A stretch of DNA of 13,313 nucleotides from positions 1 through 13,313 of the forward strand of contig CALDEN010000333.1 of assembly GCA_937942405.1 (NCBI GenBank), read 5' to 3'. The notes under the pieces are model-generated. The model did no database searches. It was not told the DNA's origin and saw only the letters and a program-made list of their open reading frames with translations. Both the position numbers and the translations under genes were made by a program. Of this stretch, positions 6,643-13,313 are shown piece after piece (the stretch's first letter is position 1; each line of letters starts with the position of its first letter). The DNA is from an uncultured Saprospiraceae bacterium (GTDB taxonomy: Bacteria; Bacteroidota; Bacteroidia; Chitinophagales; Saprospiraceae).

Positions 6643-8315
6643 AACGGAGGTTCGCATAAAATCTCCATCTGCTCTCTCGTAGATGGATGGATAAATTGAA
6701 TCCACTCTGCATGTAAGTGCAGACGATCAGCTTTAGTGCCATATAAGTCATCTCCGATAATCGGCATGTTCAGCCCGTCTTTATGAGCAGCATGTACCCT
6801 TAGCTGATGAGTACGTCCCGTAAGAGGGTAGAAGAGGATACGGGTTGTATGATCCTTGCGGTCGATGATTTGATATTTTGTAATTGCTTGTTTTCCTTCT
6901 TCGTAGCTTACCATCTGTTTAGGACGATCATAGAAGTCTAACATGAGCGGCAGGTCTATTGCCCCGTTACCTGTATCGAGTTGTCCATCTAGGACTGCAC
7001 AGTATCTCTTTTTTACGGTACGATTGATAAACTGCTTTTGGATAAATCCATGTGCTTTGGGATTTTTTGCTATGAGCATAATGCCAGAGGTTGACATGTC
7101 CAGGCGGTGGATAACTAATGGACCAGAGGCTGTAGGAAATCTTTTTTTCATTCTCCCTGCTACAGATTCTAGATCACTCTTTCCTGGTACAGATAAGAAT
7201 TCATGCGGCTTATTGATGACTGCGATCTCCTCATCTTCATACAGGATTTCGATTTCCTTTTCAGTTCCTTTATCGCTGATGAGTGGGTTGTCTTCGACAT
7301 TGAGGCCTTGTAACATATGCTCCAGGATCGGACCGCATTTTCCTTTACAAGCTGGGTAAAAGATCTTATGCTTACGTATTTTGGAGCTTGGTGAGGCTCC
7401 CCACCAGAATTCGGCAATGGCGATCGGTTTTAGATTGTGCTTGTATGCATGCTGGAATAGCTTAGGAGCGGCACAATCTCCAGCTCCTGAGGGAGGACGC
7501 TTCAGAGGATGATCTTTAAATAATACTTTCACGGCTTCGATTTCCCCATTGGCATTGAGGAATTGATATTGATCGAAGAGCCATTCTTGCAGTTTGTGAG
7601 ACTTTTGTTTACGTTCTATTTTAAGAGACTCCAGTTCTTTGACTACCGCCTCTACATTGGCCTCAGCCAAAGTAATCCGTTCCTGCCATCTACGCTTTAT
7701 GTATTTATATAACCATTGCTGCTTTAAACTCTCGTTTTTATAGTCAGCGAGTAGTTGGTTGTACGACTGAGCATCGAGTTTCTGATGGGCAGATTTTCGT
7801 TGTTCTTGTCTTTTCTTTTTGTTTAATTTTAGTTTTACACGTTCGTATAGCAGTTGTTCTTGGGCATCGGCTTTTGTGCTAGAGAGCTGTTCTTTGGCAA
7901 TGGCTATCGTAGGATCGTTTTCCAGGACAGCTATACGTCGATTGATCACATTGATGACTTCTTCTCTCGTTTTGTAGATTCCTTCTGCGTCCAGCATGTA
8001 GTATATCGATGGGACGAAATGTGGCCATGAATTTCCTTCAGACAGTTTACCCGAGAACGCAGCGAGATATCCGAGTTCTCCCGATGTTGATTTTACCACC
8101 ATTACTCCAAACATTTTGCCTATAGGCATACCTCCTTTATCGGGATCTAGTCCGAAGTTGTGATTCCATTCTTTCTGAGTTAAAAGATAATCTTGTAGCT
8201 CCTCAGCGGCTATCAGAGATAATGGATCAGGAGTGTAGTAAAATGGATAATTGAGCTGAGTAGGAATTTTATAGCCACTAATGTCTGTTTTGAAAGGGAT
8301 AAATCTGCTGGTCAT
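6639..8315 (-). CDS. RluA-family RNA pseudouridine synthase with long N-terminal extension
   Basis: A 558-residue protein, about twice the length of minimal RluA enzymes. The C-terminal half (about 352-558) is the catalytic domain: ILYEDEEIAVINKP, the signature HRLDMSTSG with catalytic Asp406 (403-411), and GRTHQLRVHAA (500-510). These enzymes isomerise specific uridines in tRNA and/or 23S rRNA to pseudouridine. The N-terminal 350 residues hold a globular part (about 20-110, GKMFGVMVV), a highly charged Lys/Glu/Gln-rich probable coiled coil (about 120-245), and a conserved-looking block with CAAPKLFQHAYKHNL (281-295) and CKGKC (323-327), which could bind metal. Similar long RluA proteins occur in Bacteroidota and Gammaproteobacteria, often annotated as acting on tRNA U32 and 23S U746; the target here is inferred. 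It is convergent with the YkoF-like gene and divergent from the YkuK-like gene. Confidence 0.9.
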   Translation of the reverse strand: MTSRFIPFKTDISGYKIPTQLNYPFYYTPDPLSLIAAEELQDYLLTQKEWNHNFGLDPDKGGMPIGKMFGVMVVKSTSGELGYLAAFSGKLSEGNSWPHFVPSIYYMLDAEGIYKTREEVINVINRRIAVLENDPTIAIAKEQLSSTKADAQEQLLYERVKLKLNKKKRQEQRKSAHQKLDAQSYNQLLADYKNESLKQQWLYKYIKRRWQERITLAEANVEAVVKELESLKIERKQKSHKLQEWLFDQYQFLNANGEIEAVKVLFKDHPLKRPPSGAGDCAAPKLFQHAYKHNLKPIAIAEFWWGASPSSKIRKHKIFYPACKGKCGPILEHMLQGLNVEDNPLISDKGTEKEIEILYEDEEIAVINKPHEFLSVPGKSDLESVAGRMKKRFPTASGPLVIHRLDMSTSGIMLIAKNPKAHGFIQKQFINRTVKKRYCAVLDGQLDTGNGAIDLPLMLDFYDRPKQMVSYEEGKQAITKYQIIDRKDHTTRILFYPLTGRTHQLRVHAAHKDGLNMPIIGDDLYGTKADRLHLHAEWIQFIHPSTREQMEILCEPPF

Positions 8316-8389
8316 ATGGATTGCTCAATAAAATTTAACTATTCAGGAACTTCATAATATTTCATATCAGCCTATACTTTCCGTATCTT

Positions 8390-8881
8390 ATGAACAATAA
8401 TATCCAAAACATGAAATGGCGTAAACTCAGCGGCGAAGCTATAGATATTCCTATAAAGGACAAAGTCCTGCAGACCATACTTGCAGAAAAAGCACTCGGC
8501 AATCAACTTAAGGTATGCATAGGTACAGACTCCCAGGTCAAAGGAAATATCATACACTTTGCAACTGTCATTGTCTTTTTAAGAATGCAGAGAGGTGGTT
8601 TTATGTACGTCAGTAAATTTTCAGAAAATAGAAAAATGGGGCTTAAAGAGCGGATGATTACAGAGGTAAGTAAATCGATAGAAGTCGCTTATAATCTCTG
8701 TGACTTATTAGATAGATATGATATCGCATTGGAAGTTCATGCTGATATAAATACGGATCCTGTATTTAAGAGTAATGTTGCACTAAAAGAGGCAATGGGA
8801 TACATCCTAGGGATGGGCTTTAAATTTAAGGCCAAGCCCAATGCCTTTGCCAGTTCGTCTTGTGCAGATAAGGTCGTGTAA
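8390..8881 (+). CDS. YkuK-like RNase H-fold protein (DUF458 family)
   Basis: A 163-residue cytoplasmic protein matching the B. subtilis YkuK family, which has a predicted RNase H-like fold and unknown function. Seen: VCIGTDSQV (42-50, Asp47), TEVSKSIEVA (91-100), VHADINTDPVFKSN (116-129), the GYILGMGFKFKAKPNAFASSSCADK block (137-161). Asp47, Glu92, Asp119 and Asp160 are candidates for an acidic metal site, by analogy with RNase H folds. The start is uncertain: ATG 8390 gives a seven-residue Asn-rich lead, while ATG 8411 gives MKWRKLSGEAID, closer to the family's usual N-terminus. It is a single gene divergent from the RluA-type gene, with 162 bases to the M16 pair. Nuclease activity is not demonstrated by the sequence alone. 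Confidence 0.87.
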   Translation: MNNNIQNMKWRKLSGEAIDIPIKDKVLQTILAEKALGNQLKVCIGTDSQVKGNIIHFATVIVFLRMQRGGFMYVSKFSENRKMGLKERMITEVSKSIEVAYNLCDLLDRYDIALEVHADINTDPVFKSNVALKEAMGYILGMGFKFKAKPNAFASSSCADKVV

Positions 8882-9043
8882 AGCGAGAATTATATATTTT
8901 CTAGTTCTCAGTTTCGGGTGTATATCACTTTTTATTCCTAAACAGACATTTATCGCATTTATACCGCTTTTTGTCTATGGCTTAGGGGCTAACTCTCTAT
9001 AAATCCATAACTTGTAGCCTCAACCAATTAATAAATCTAGTAA

Positions 9044-10366
9044 ATGAAAAAATTTATTCTTCTATTATTTTGGGTCAGTTTCAGTACCTGTCTCATGGCA
9101 CAAATGAACAAGGTGGAGTATGTAGAATACGACCTCGATAATGGAATGCATGTCATCTTGCACCAAGATAAAAGCACTCCGATCGTAGCTGTATCCATTA
9201 TGTACCATGTAGGATCTAAAAACGAAAAACCAGACAAAACTGGATTTGCCCATTTCTTTGAGCACTTATTGTTTGAGGGATCAGCAAACATAGAACGTGG
9301 GGAGTATGATAAGTATGTGGAAAAAGCAGGAGGTACGCTAAATGCAAACACTTCTTTTGATCGTACCTATTACTACGAAATACTACCTTCTAATCAGCTG
9401 GAACTCGGCTTATGGTTAGAATCTGAGAGACTATTGCATGCAGTGGTAGAAAACAAAGGAATCGAGACACAGCGAGAAGTGGTAAAAGAGGAGAGAAGAC
9501 AGCGTATCGATAATCAGCCATATGGTTCGATCTTATCAGAAGCAATGTCTAGAGCATATACTGAGCATCCGTATAAGTGGCCGATTATCGGTTATATGGA
9601 GCATCTAAATGCAGCAGAGGAGGATGACTATAAAAACTTCTATAAAGATTTCTATGTGCCTAATAATGCCGTTCTTTCTATAGCAGGAGATATCGATTTG
9701 GCTGAAGCCAAAGTATGGATACAGAAATATTTTGGTTCTATACCTAGAGGGGAAAAGCCGATCTATAGACCGAGTATCGTTGAACCATCATTGGCTGGAG
9801 AGGTGAGAGATACGATCTATGATAATATTCAGTTACCAGCAGTCGTACAGACTTATCGTATTCCTGCTCAAGGAACACCAGATTTCTACGCAGTGTCTAT
9901 GCTAGGTACTTTGCTCGCTCAAGGCGAAAGTTCAAGACTGAATAAAGCACTCGTCGATGAAAAACAGAAGGCTTTATTTATAGGAAACTTCCCATTAGAA
10001 CTAGAAGATCCAGGAGTGTCTATCGCATTCGGGATATGTAATATGGGAGTACCACCAGATGAAGTAGAAAAAGGAATCGATGAGGAAATCGCCAAAGTAA
10101 GCACAGAGCTCATATCAGACAATGAGTTTCAGAAACTAAAAAACCAAGTAGAAAATGACTTTATCAGTTCCAATGCTCGTATTGCGGGGATTGCTGAAAG
10201 TCTAGCAAATTACCATATGTACTTCGGTGACGCAGGATTGATTAATACAGAATTAGAAAGATACCTCGCTGTAACTAAAGAGGATATCATGAGAGTGGCG
10301 AAAAAATATTTTCACAAGGACAATAGAGTCGTACTCTATTACTTACCTAAAGAATCTAAACTTTAA
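9044..10366 (+). CDS. M16 family zinc metallopeptidase, catalytic subunit
   Basis: A 440-residue exported protein with signal peptide MKKFILLLFWVSFSTCLMAQ (probable cleavage after AQ at 20). The M16 zinc motif HFFEH is at 70-74 (His70, Glu73, His74), with the third ligand Glu150 in VVKEERR. The second M16 domain lies at about 230-435, but at the place where active partners carry Arg and Tyr (LRE..AY) it reads LVDEKQKALF, so that pair is missing. In two-subunit M16B peptidases (compare mitochondrial processing peptidase and bacterial paired enzymes) one chain gives the zinc site and the other the R/Y pair. The next gene, 25 bases downstream, supplies exactly that. Expected role: periplasmic or envelope peptide degradation; the substrate is unknown. 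Confidence 0.93.
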   Translation: MKKFILLLFWVSFSTCLMAQMNKVEYVEYDLDNGMHVILHQDKSTPIVAVSIMYHVGSKNEKPDKTGFAHFFEHLLFEGSANIERGEYDKYVEKAGGTLNANTSFDRTYYYEILPSNQLELGLWLESERLLHAVVENKGIETQREVVKEERRQRIDNQPYGSILSEAMSRAYTEHPYKWPIIGYMEHLNAAEEDDYKNFYKDFYVPNNAVLSIAGDIDLAEAKVWIQKYFGSIPRGEKPIYRPSIVEPSLAGEVRDTIYDNIQLPAVVQTYRIPAQGTPDFYAVSMLGTLLAQGESSRLNKALVDEKQKALFIGNFPLELEDPGVSIAFGICNMGVPPDEVEKGIDEEIAKVSTELISDNEFQKLKNQVENDFISSNARIAGIAESLANYHMYFGDAGLINTELERYLAVTKEDIMRVAKKYFHKDNRVVLYYLPKESKL

Positions 10367-10391
10367 TTACCCACCAAAAACTAAATAATAA

Positions 10392-12521
10392 ATGAAAAAA
10401 TATATAATCGCATTATGTTGTTTTTCCTTCCTTGTGATCAGTTGTAATAAGACTACAGTCGATAAGATCGAAGATGTAAAAACGATGGTAGACCCTGCAG
10501 TGGCATGGAGATCTACAGTACCGACTCCAGGAGAAGCTAGACCTATCCAATTGGGAAAAAGCACCTCTTTTGAACTAGCCAATGGGCTCAAAGTCATCGT
10601 AGTAGAAAACCATAAGTTACCGAGAGTATCGTACCAGTTATCATTGAATAATGATGCTGTACTAGAGGGCGATAAAGCAGGTTACGTGACCATCGCTGGA
10701 GATCTCTTAAAGACAGGAACGACGACTAAGTCTAAGTCGGAAATCGATGCAGCCATTGATTTTATAGGAGCTAGCTTAAATACAAGAGGCAATGGCGTAT
10801 TTGCATCGTCTTTGACTAAGCACCAGGATAAGTTGCTTTCCATCATGACAGATATTCTCTATAATCCTTCTTTTAAAGCAGAGGAATTTGAGAAGTTGAA
10901 GAAGCAACAGTTGTCTGGAATCGCTTCTAGCAAAACAGATCCCAACACGATGGCATCAAATGTAGCATCTGTGCTTAACTACGGTAAAGATCATCCTTAT
11001 GGAGAGGTAATGACAGAGGCATCCATGGAAAAAATAGATGTGGCTCAGTGCAAATCATACTATGACACCTACTTTAAACCAAACAATGCATATCTAGTCG
11101 TGGTAGGAGATATCACTCCTGATCAAGCCAAAGCCAATGTCGAAAAGTATTTTGGATCGTGGGAAAAAGGAAAGATTCCGTCTTCTACATACAAATCTCC
11201 AGAAGCTCCGAGTGAAAGAAAAGTAGCTGTGGTCAATAAAGACGGTGCAGTACAGTCTGTAATTAGAGTGACGTATCCAGTAGATTTAAACATTTCAGAT
11301 ACAGATAGAATTGCATCTAGTGTGATGAACTCTGTACTAGGTGGAGGTATATTTTCTGGAAGATTGATGCAGAACTTGAGAGAAGATAAAGCATATACTT
11401 ATGGTGCTAGATCTTCTTTAAATGCGGATCCACTGGTCGGTAATTTTAATGCTTTTGCAAGTGTACGTAATGAAGTAACAGATAGCTCTGTTCAGGAGTT
11501 TCTGTATGAGCTAGATCGCATGGTAACTACGGATGTATCACAGGAAGACTTAGACCTTGTAAAGAATTCGATGTCAGGTTCGTTTGCACGTTCATTGGAA
11601 TCTCCACAGACGATTGCACGATTTGCTCGTCAGATATCTAAGTATAATTTACCAGCTGATTATTATGAGACCTATTTGCAGAAGTTGAGTGCGGTGACGG
11701 TAGCCGATGTAAGAGCTGCTGCTCAAAAGTACATCAGACCAGAAAACGCAAACATCGTCGTAGTCGGTAGTAAAGATGATATAGCAGAGAAGTTGGTGCG
11801 ATTTGACTCAGATGGAGTGATCGACTTTTACGATGCATATGGTAATGAGGTCGTTTACGATGATGCTCCATTACCAGATGATGTTACTGCTGCAACTGTT
11901 TTAGAAGACTATATATCCGCTATAGGAGGTAAAGAAAAACTGTCAATGGTTAAATCCGTGGTCTCTAAAGGAGGTATGGAAATGATGGGTAAGACGATAG
12001 ATTTAGAAACGTATCAGATGGCACCCGGTATGCTGAAAATGAAAGTGGCAATGGGAGCAATGGTTATGTCTGATGTTGTTTTTGATGGGACTAAGGTAAG
12101 TAGTGCTGGCAATGTGTCTACGGAGGGTAAAGAATTTGAAGATGCCAAAGAAAATGCCATGATGTTCCCACAGATGGAATATGCAACTAAAGGATATACT
12201 ACTGAGCTCAAAGGTACTGAACCTTTGAAAGGTGGACCTGCATATAAGATTGTAGTTACTTCGCCTTCCGGCAAAAAGAAAACGCAATTTTACGATGTGA
12301 AGTCTAGCCTTATGGTCAAAGAGATCAGAACAGAAGAGGGACCTGGAGGTCAAGAAATGACTGTGGAGTCTGTTATATCTGATTACAGAGCAGTAGATGG
12401 GATAATGATTCCTTATGCAGTTACGGTAACAGGAGCCGCTCCAGTACCTTTAGAAATGAAGATGAATACGATAGAAATAAATAGTGAAGAACTTTCTAAG
12501 GATCTATTTATGGTTAAATAA
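10392..12521 (+). CDS. M16 family non-catalytic partner lipoprotein with C-terminal LolA-like domain
   Basis: A 709-residue lipoprotein: signal sequence ending in FLVISC with Cys18. Two M16 domains follow (about 55-265 and 270-475). At the zinc-motif position it reads GYVTIAGDLL (97-106), so His, Glu and His are replaced by Thr100, Gly103 and Asp104, and it cannot bind zinc in the usual way. It does keep LREDKAYTYG with Arg330 and Tyr335, the pair used for substrate binding in two-subunit M16B enzymes. It is therefore likely the partner of the preceding catalytic subunit. Residues about 495-709 form an added domain, ATVLEDYISAIGGKEKL followed by repeated amphipathic strands, which resembles the LolA/LolB lipoprotein-carrier fold; this resemblance is judged by eye. 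Such fusions are known in Bacteroidota insulinase-family proteins. A strong terminator follows the stop. Confidence 0.9.
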   Translation: MKKYIIALCCFSFLVISCNKTTVDKIEDVKTMVDPAVAWRSTVPTPGEARPIQLGKSTSFELANGLKVIVVENHKLPRVSYQLSLNNDAVLEGDKAGYVTIAGDLLKTGTTTKSKSEIDAAIDFIGASLNTRGNGVFASSLTKHQDKLLSIMTDILYNPSFKAEEFEKLKKQQLSGIASSKTDPNTMASNVASVLNYGKDHPYGEVMTEASMEKIDVAQCKSYYDTYFKPNNAYLVVVGDITPDQAKANVEKYFGSWEKGKIPSSTYKSPEAPSERKVAVVNKDGAVQSVIRVTYPVDLNISDTDRIASSVMNSVLGGGIFSGRLMQNLREDKAYTYGARSSLNADPLVGNFNAFASVRNEVTDSSVQEFLYELDRMVTTDVSQEDLDLVKNSMSGSFARSLESPQTIARFARQISKYNLPADYYETYLQKLSAVTVADVRAAAQKYIRPENANIVVVGSKDDIAEKLVRFDSDGVIDFYDAYGNEVVYDDAPLPDDVTAATVLEDYISAIGGKEKLSMVKSVVSKGGMEMMGKTIDLETYQMAPGMLKMKVAMGAMVMSDVVFDGTKVSSAGNVSTEGKEFEDAKENAMMFPQMEYATKGYTTELKGTEPLKGGPAYKIVVTSPSGKKKTQFYDVKSSLMVKEIRTEEGPGGQEMTVESVISDYRAVDGIMIPYAVTVTGAAPVPLEMKMNTIEINSEELSKDLFMVK

Positions 12522-12542
12522 ATTCTTAGAAATAGAATATTG

Positions 12543-12580
12543 AAAGGGGAGACTTCTACTGAGAAATCTCCCCTTTTTTT
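12543..12580 (+). terminator. Rho-independent terminator after the M16 pair
   Basis: AAAGGGGAGA (12543-12552) pairs perfectly with TCTCCCCTTT (12567-12576) across a 14-base loop, and the T run extends to 12580. It ends the M16 transcript 20 bases after its stop. The minus-strand gene on the other side stops three bases away, so the hairpin might act in both directions, although the minus-strand T tract is weak. Confidence 0.9.
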
Positions 12581-12582
12581 AT

Positions 12583-13313
12583 TTAGGGTATATATACTTT
12601 TATACTTGTTCTAATATCATTATTGGCTATACTAACTATATATATTCCAGCATTGATGCCCGATATTGAGATCATTGAGTTTGACGAAGATCTGACCTGC
12701 TGTCCGATCGTATTGTACAGTCTGATATCATTAAAAGTCTCAGTAAAGATCAGCTCATTATTATGGATAGAATAAGATAAGTTCTCTAAGGATATATTCT
12801 CATTAGATATCGATCCATTACATTCTTCGATTAGCCATTCAGCTTCTACACAGCAGTCATTATTGTCGTTTTCACATACTTTGATAAATTCAAAATCATT
12901 ACCCGTATTAGGGAATCCAGAAATCGTTAATGGTAAATCGGTAAATGAATAACTATCAAAATAGCCTTCTCTAGAGTAGACATCAAAAAATGTATTCGTT
13001 GTTCCTTCATAATCGAAATCGATAATGATGACCATGCTTGCGGTATCACATTCTATCAATTCTACATTCAGCTCATACAGTTTGCATTCTACCGTATCTG
13101 TTTGACATTCTTCAACGTTCCATTCCCATGCGGCACAGCATTCTACAGGATTGTCATTATCGCAGATTTCTATAAACTCTTCTACATTTCCAGTATTAGG
13201 GTAACCATTTATCGTTATCGGTAGATCTGAATAAAGGAACGAATCAAAATATCCATCTCTACTCGTTACATCAAAAAAGTCATTGACCGTTCCCGTATGA
13301 TTGAAATTGAGGA
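12583..13313 (-). CDS. Secreted Cys-rich repeat protein with T9SS type A sorting domain, C-terminal part
   Basis: The frame stays open to the right edge, so the N-terminus is missing and 242 residues are visible. Seen: two copies of a Cys-rich module, each with FFDV.SR.GYFDS....DLP.TI.G.PNTGN..EFI..C.NDN..CC and then a Cys. The last about 70 residues are a T9SS type A sorting domain (SYSIHNNELIF... IRLYNTIGQQV... INAGIYIVSI... SIKVYIP). In Bacteroidota such C-terminal domains direct export across the outer membrane by the type IX system, followed by removal and usually surface attachment or release. The repeats suggest a structural or adhesive surface protein rather than an enzyme, but any catalytic part could lie upstream outside the window. 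The TTG at 13059 is internal and is not a start. The stop lies right beside the M16 terminator. Confidence 0.88.
   Translation of the reverse strand, partial: LNFNHTGTVNDFFDVTSRDGYFDSFLYSDLPITINGYPNTGNVEEFIEICDNDNPVECCAAWEWNVEECQTDTVECKLYELNVELIECDTASMVIIIDFDYEGTTNTFFDVYSREGYFDSYSFTDLPLTISGFPNTGNDFEFIKVCENDNNDCCVEAEWLIEECNGSISNENISLENLSYSIHNNELIFTETFNDIRLYNTIGQQVRSSSNSMISISGINAGIYIVSIANNDIRTSIKVYIP
12820..13308 (-). repeat. Two tandem copies of a 96-residue (288-bp period) Cys-rich module
   Basis: Copy one covers 13105-13308 and copy two 12820-13020, with starts exactly 288 bases apart in the same frame. By hand alignment 30 of the first 49 residues are identical, including FFDV, GYFDS, DLP, PNTGN and the Cys. 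Copy two is one residue shorter before the CC pair. The 28 residues between the copies (13021-13104) contain VECKLYELNVELIECD, which probably forms the first strands of the next module. More copies may lie beyond the window edge. Confidence 0.85.

Noticed and set aside
6943..7359. A 138-codon open frame on the plus strand.
   Set aside because: It lies wholly antisense to the catalytic part of the RluA-type gene and its translation shows no protein-like pattern; it is a shadow of that gene.
8882..9043. The 162-base gap before the M16 pair, searched for a promoter, riboswitch or small gene.
   Set aside because: A/T-rich with a few short inverted repeats, but no exact TAnnTTTG element at good spacing, no conserved RNA fold and no credible small gene.
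12003..12353. Minus-strand open frames of 86-116 codons.
   Set aside because: They are antisense to the LolA-like domain of the M16 partner, with composition typical of shadows.

Overview
The window reads as ordinary chromosome from a member of the Bacteroidota, most likely a marine Saprospiria- or Flavobacteriia-like organism. The evidence is low GC, A-rich start contexts without Shine-Dalgarno sequences, many short lipoproteins, a PKD-domain protein, and a secreted protein ending in a type IX secretion (T9SS) sorting domain. The taxonomic call is inference from gene content, not from a marker search.

Layout. Positions 2-409 hold the C-terminal end of a MauG/cytochrome c peroxidase-type dihaem protein, closed by a strong terminator. 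A membrane fatty acid desaturase follows (551-1594), convergent with ndk (minus strand, 1619-2041). Divergent from ndk is a tight co-directional cluster: an NrnA-like DHH phosphoesterase with a non-ATG start, a two-domain FKBP lipoprotein overlapping it by one base, and prfB (release factor 2). prfB is split by the classical +1 programmed frameshift (AGGGGG...CTTTGAC). Next come a small unknown lipoprotein (minus strand), a PKD lipoprotein, a YkoF/MTH1187-like thiamine-binding-type protein, a long RluA-type pseudouridine synthase (minus strand) and a YkuK-like RNase H-fold protein.

The right side holds a two-gene M16 peptidase unit. The first protein carries the zinc motif HxxEH. The second has lost it but keeps the R/Y pair and adds a C-terminal LolA-like domain. 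A strong terminator closes this unit. The window ends inside a minus-strand T9SS cargo protein whose visible part contains two copies of a cysteine-rich module at a 96-residue period.

Functionally this is mostly housekeeping (nucleotide balance, nanoRNA/pAp turnover, translation termination, RNA modification) plus envelope proteins. I see no RNA genes, CRISPR, insertion sequences or defence island, and no clear new multi-gene system. The items most worth a second look are the Cys-rich tandem module of the T9SS cargo and the SD-like sequences of prfB in a background that otherwise lacks them. The asymmetric M16 pair with its LolA-like fusion also merits attention.
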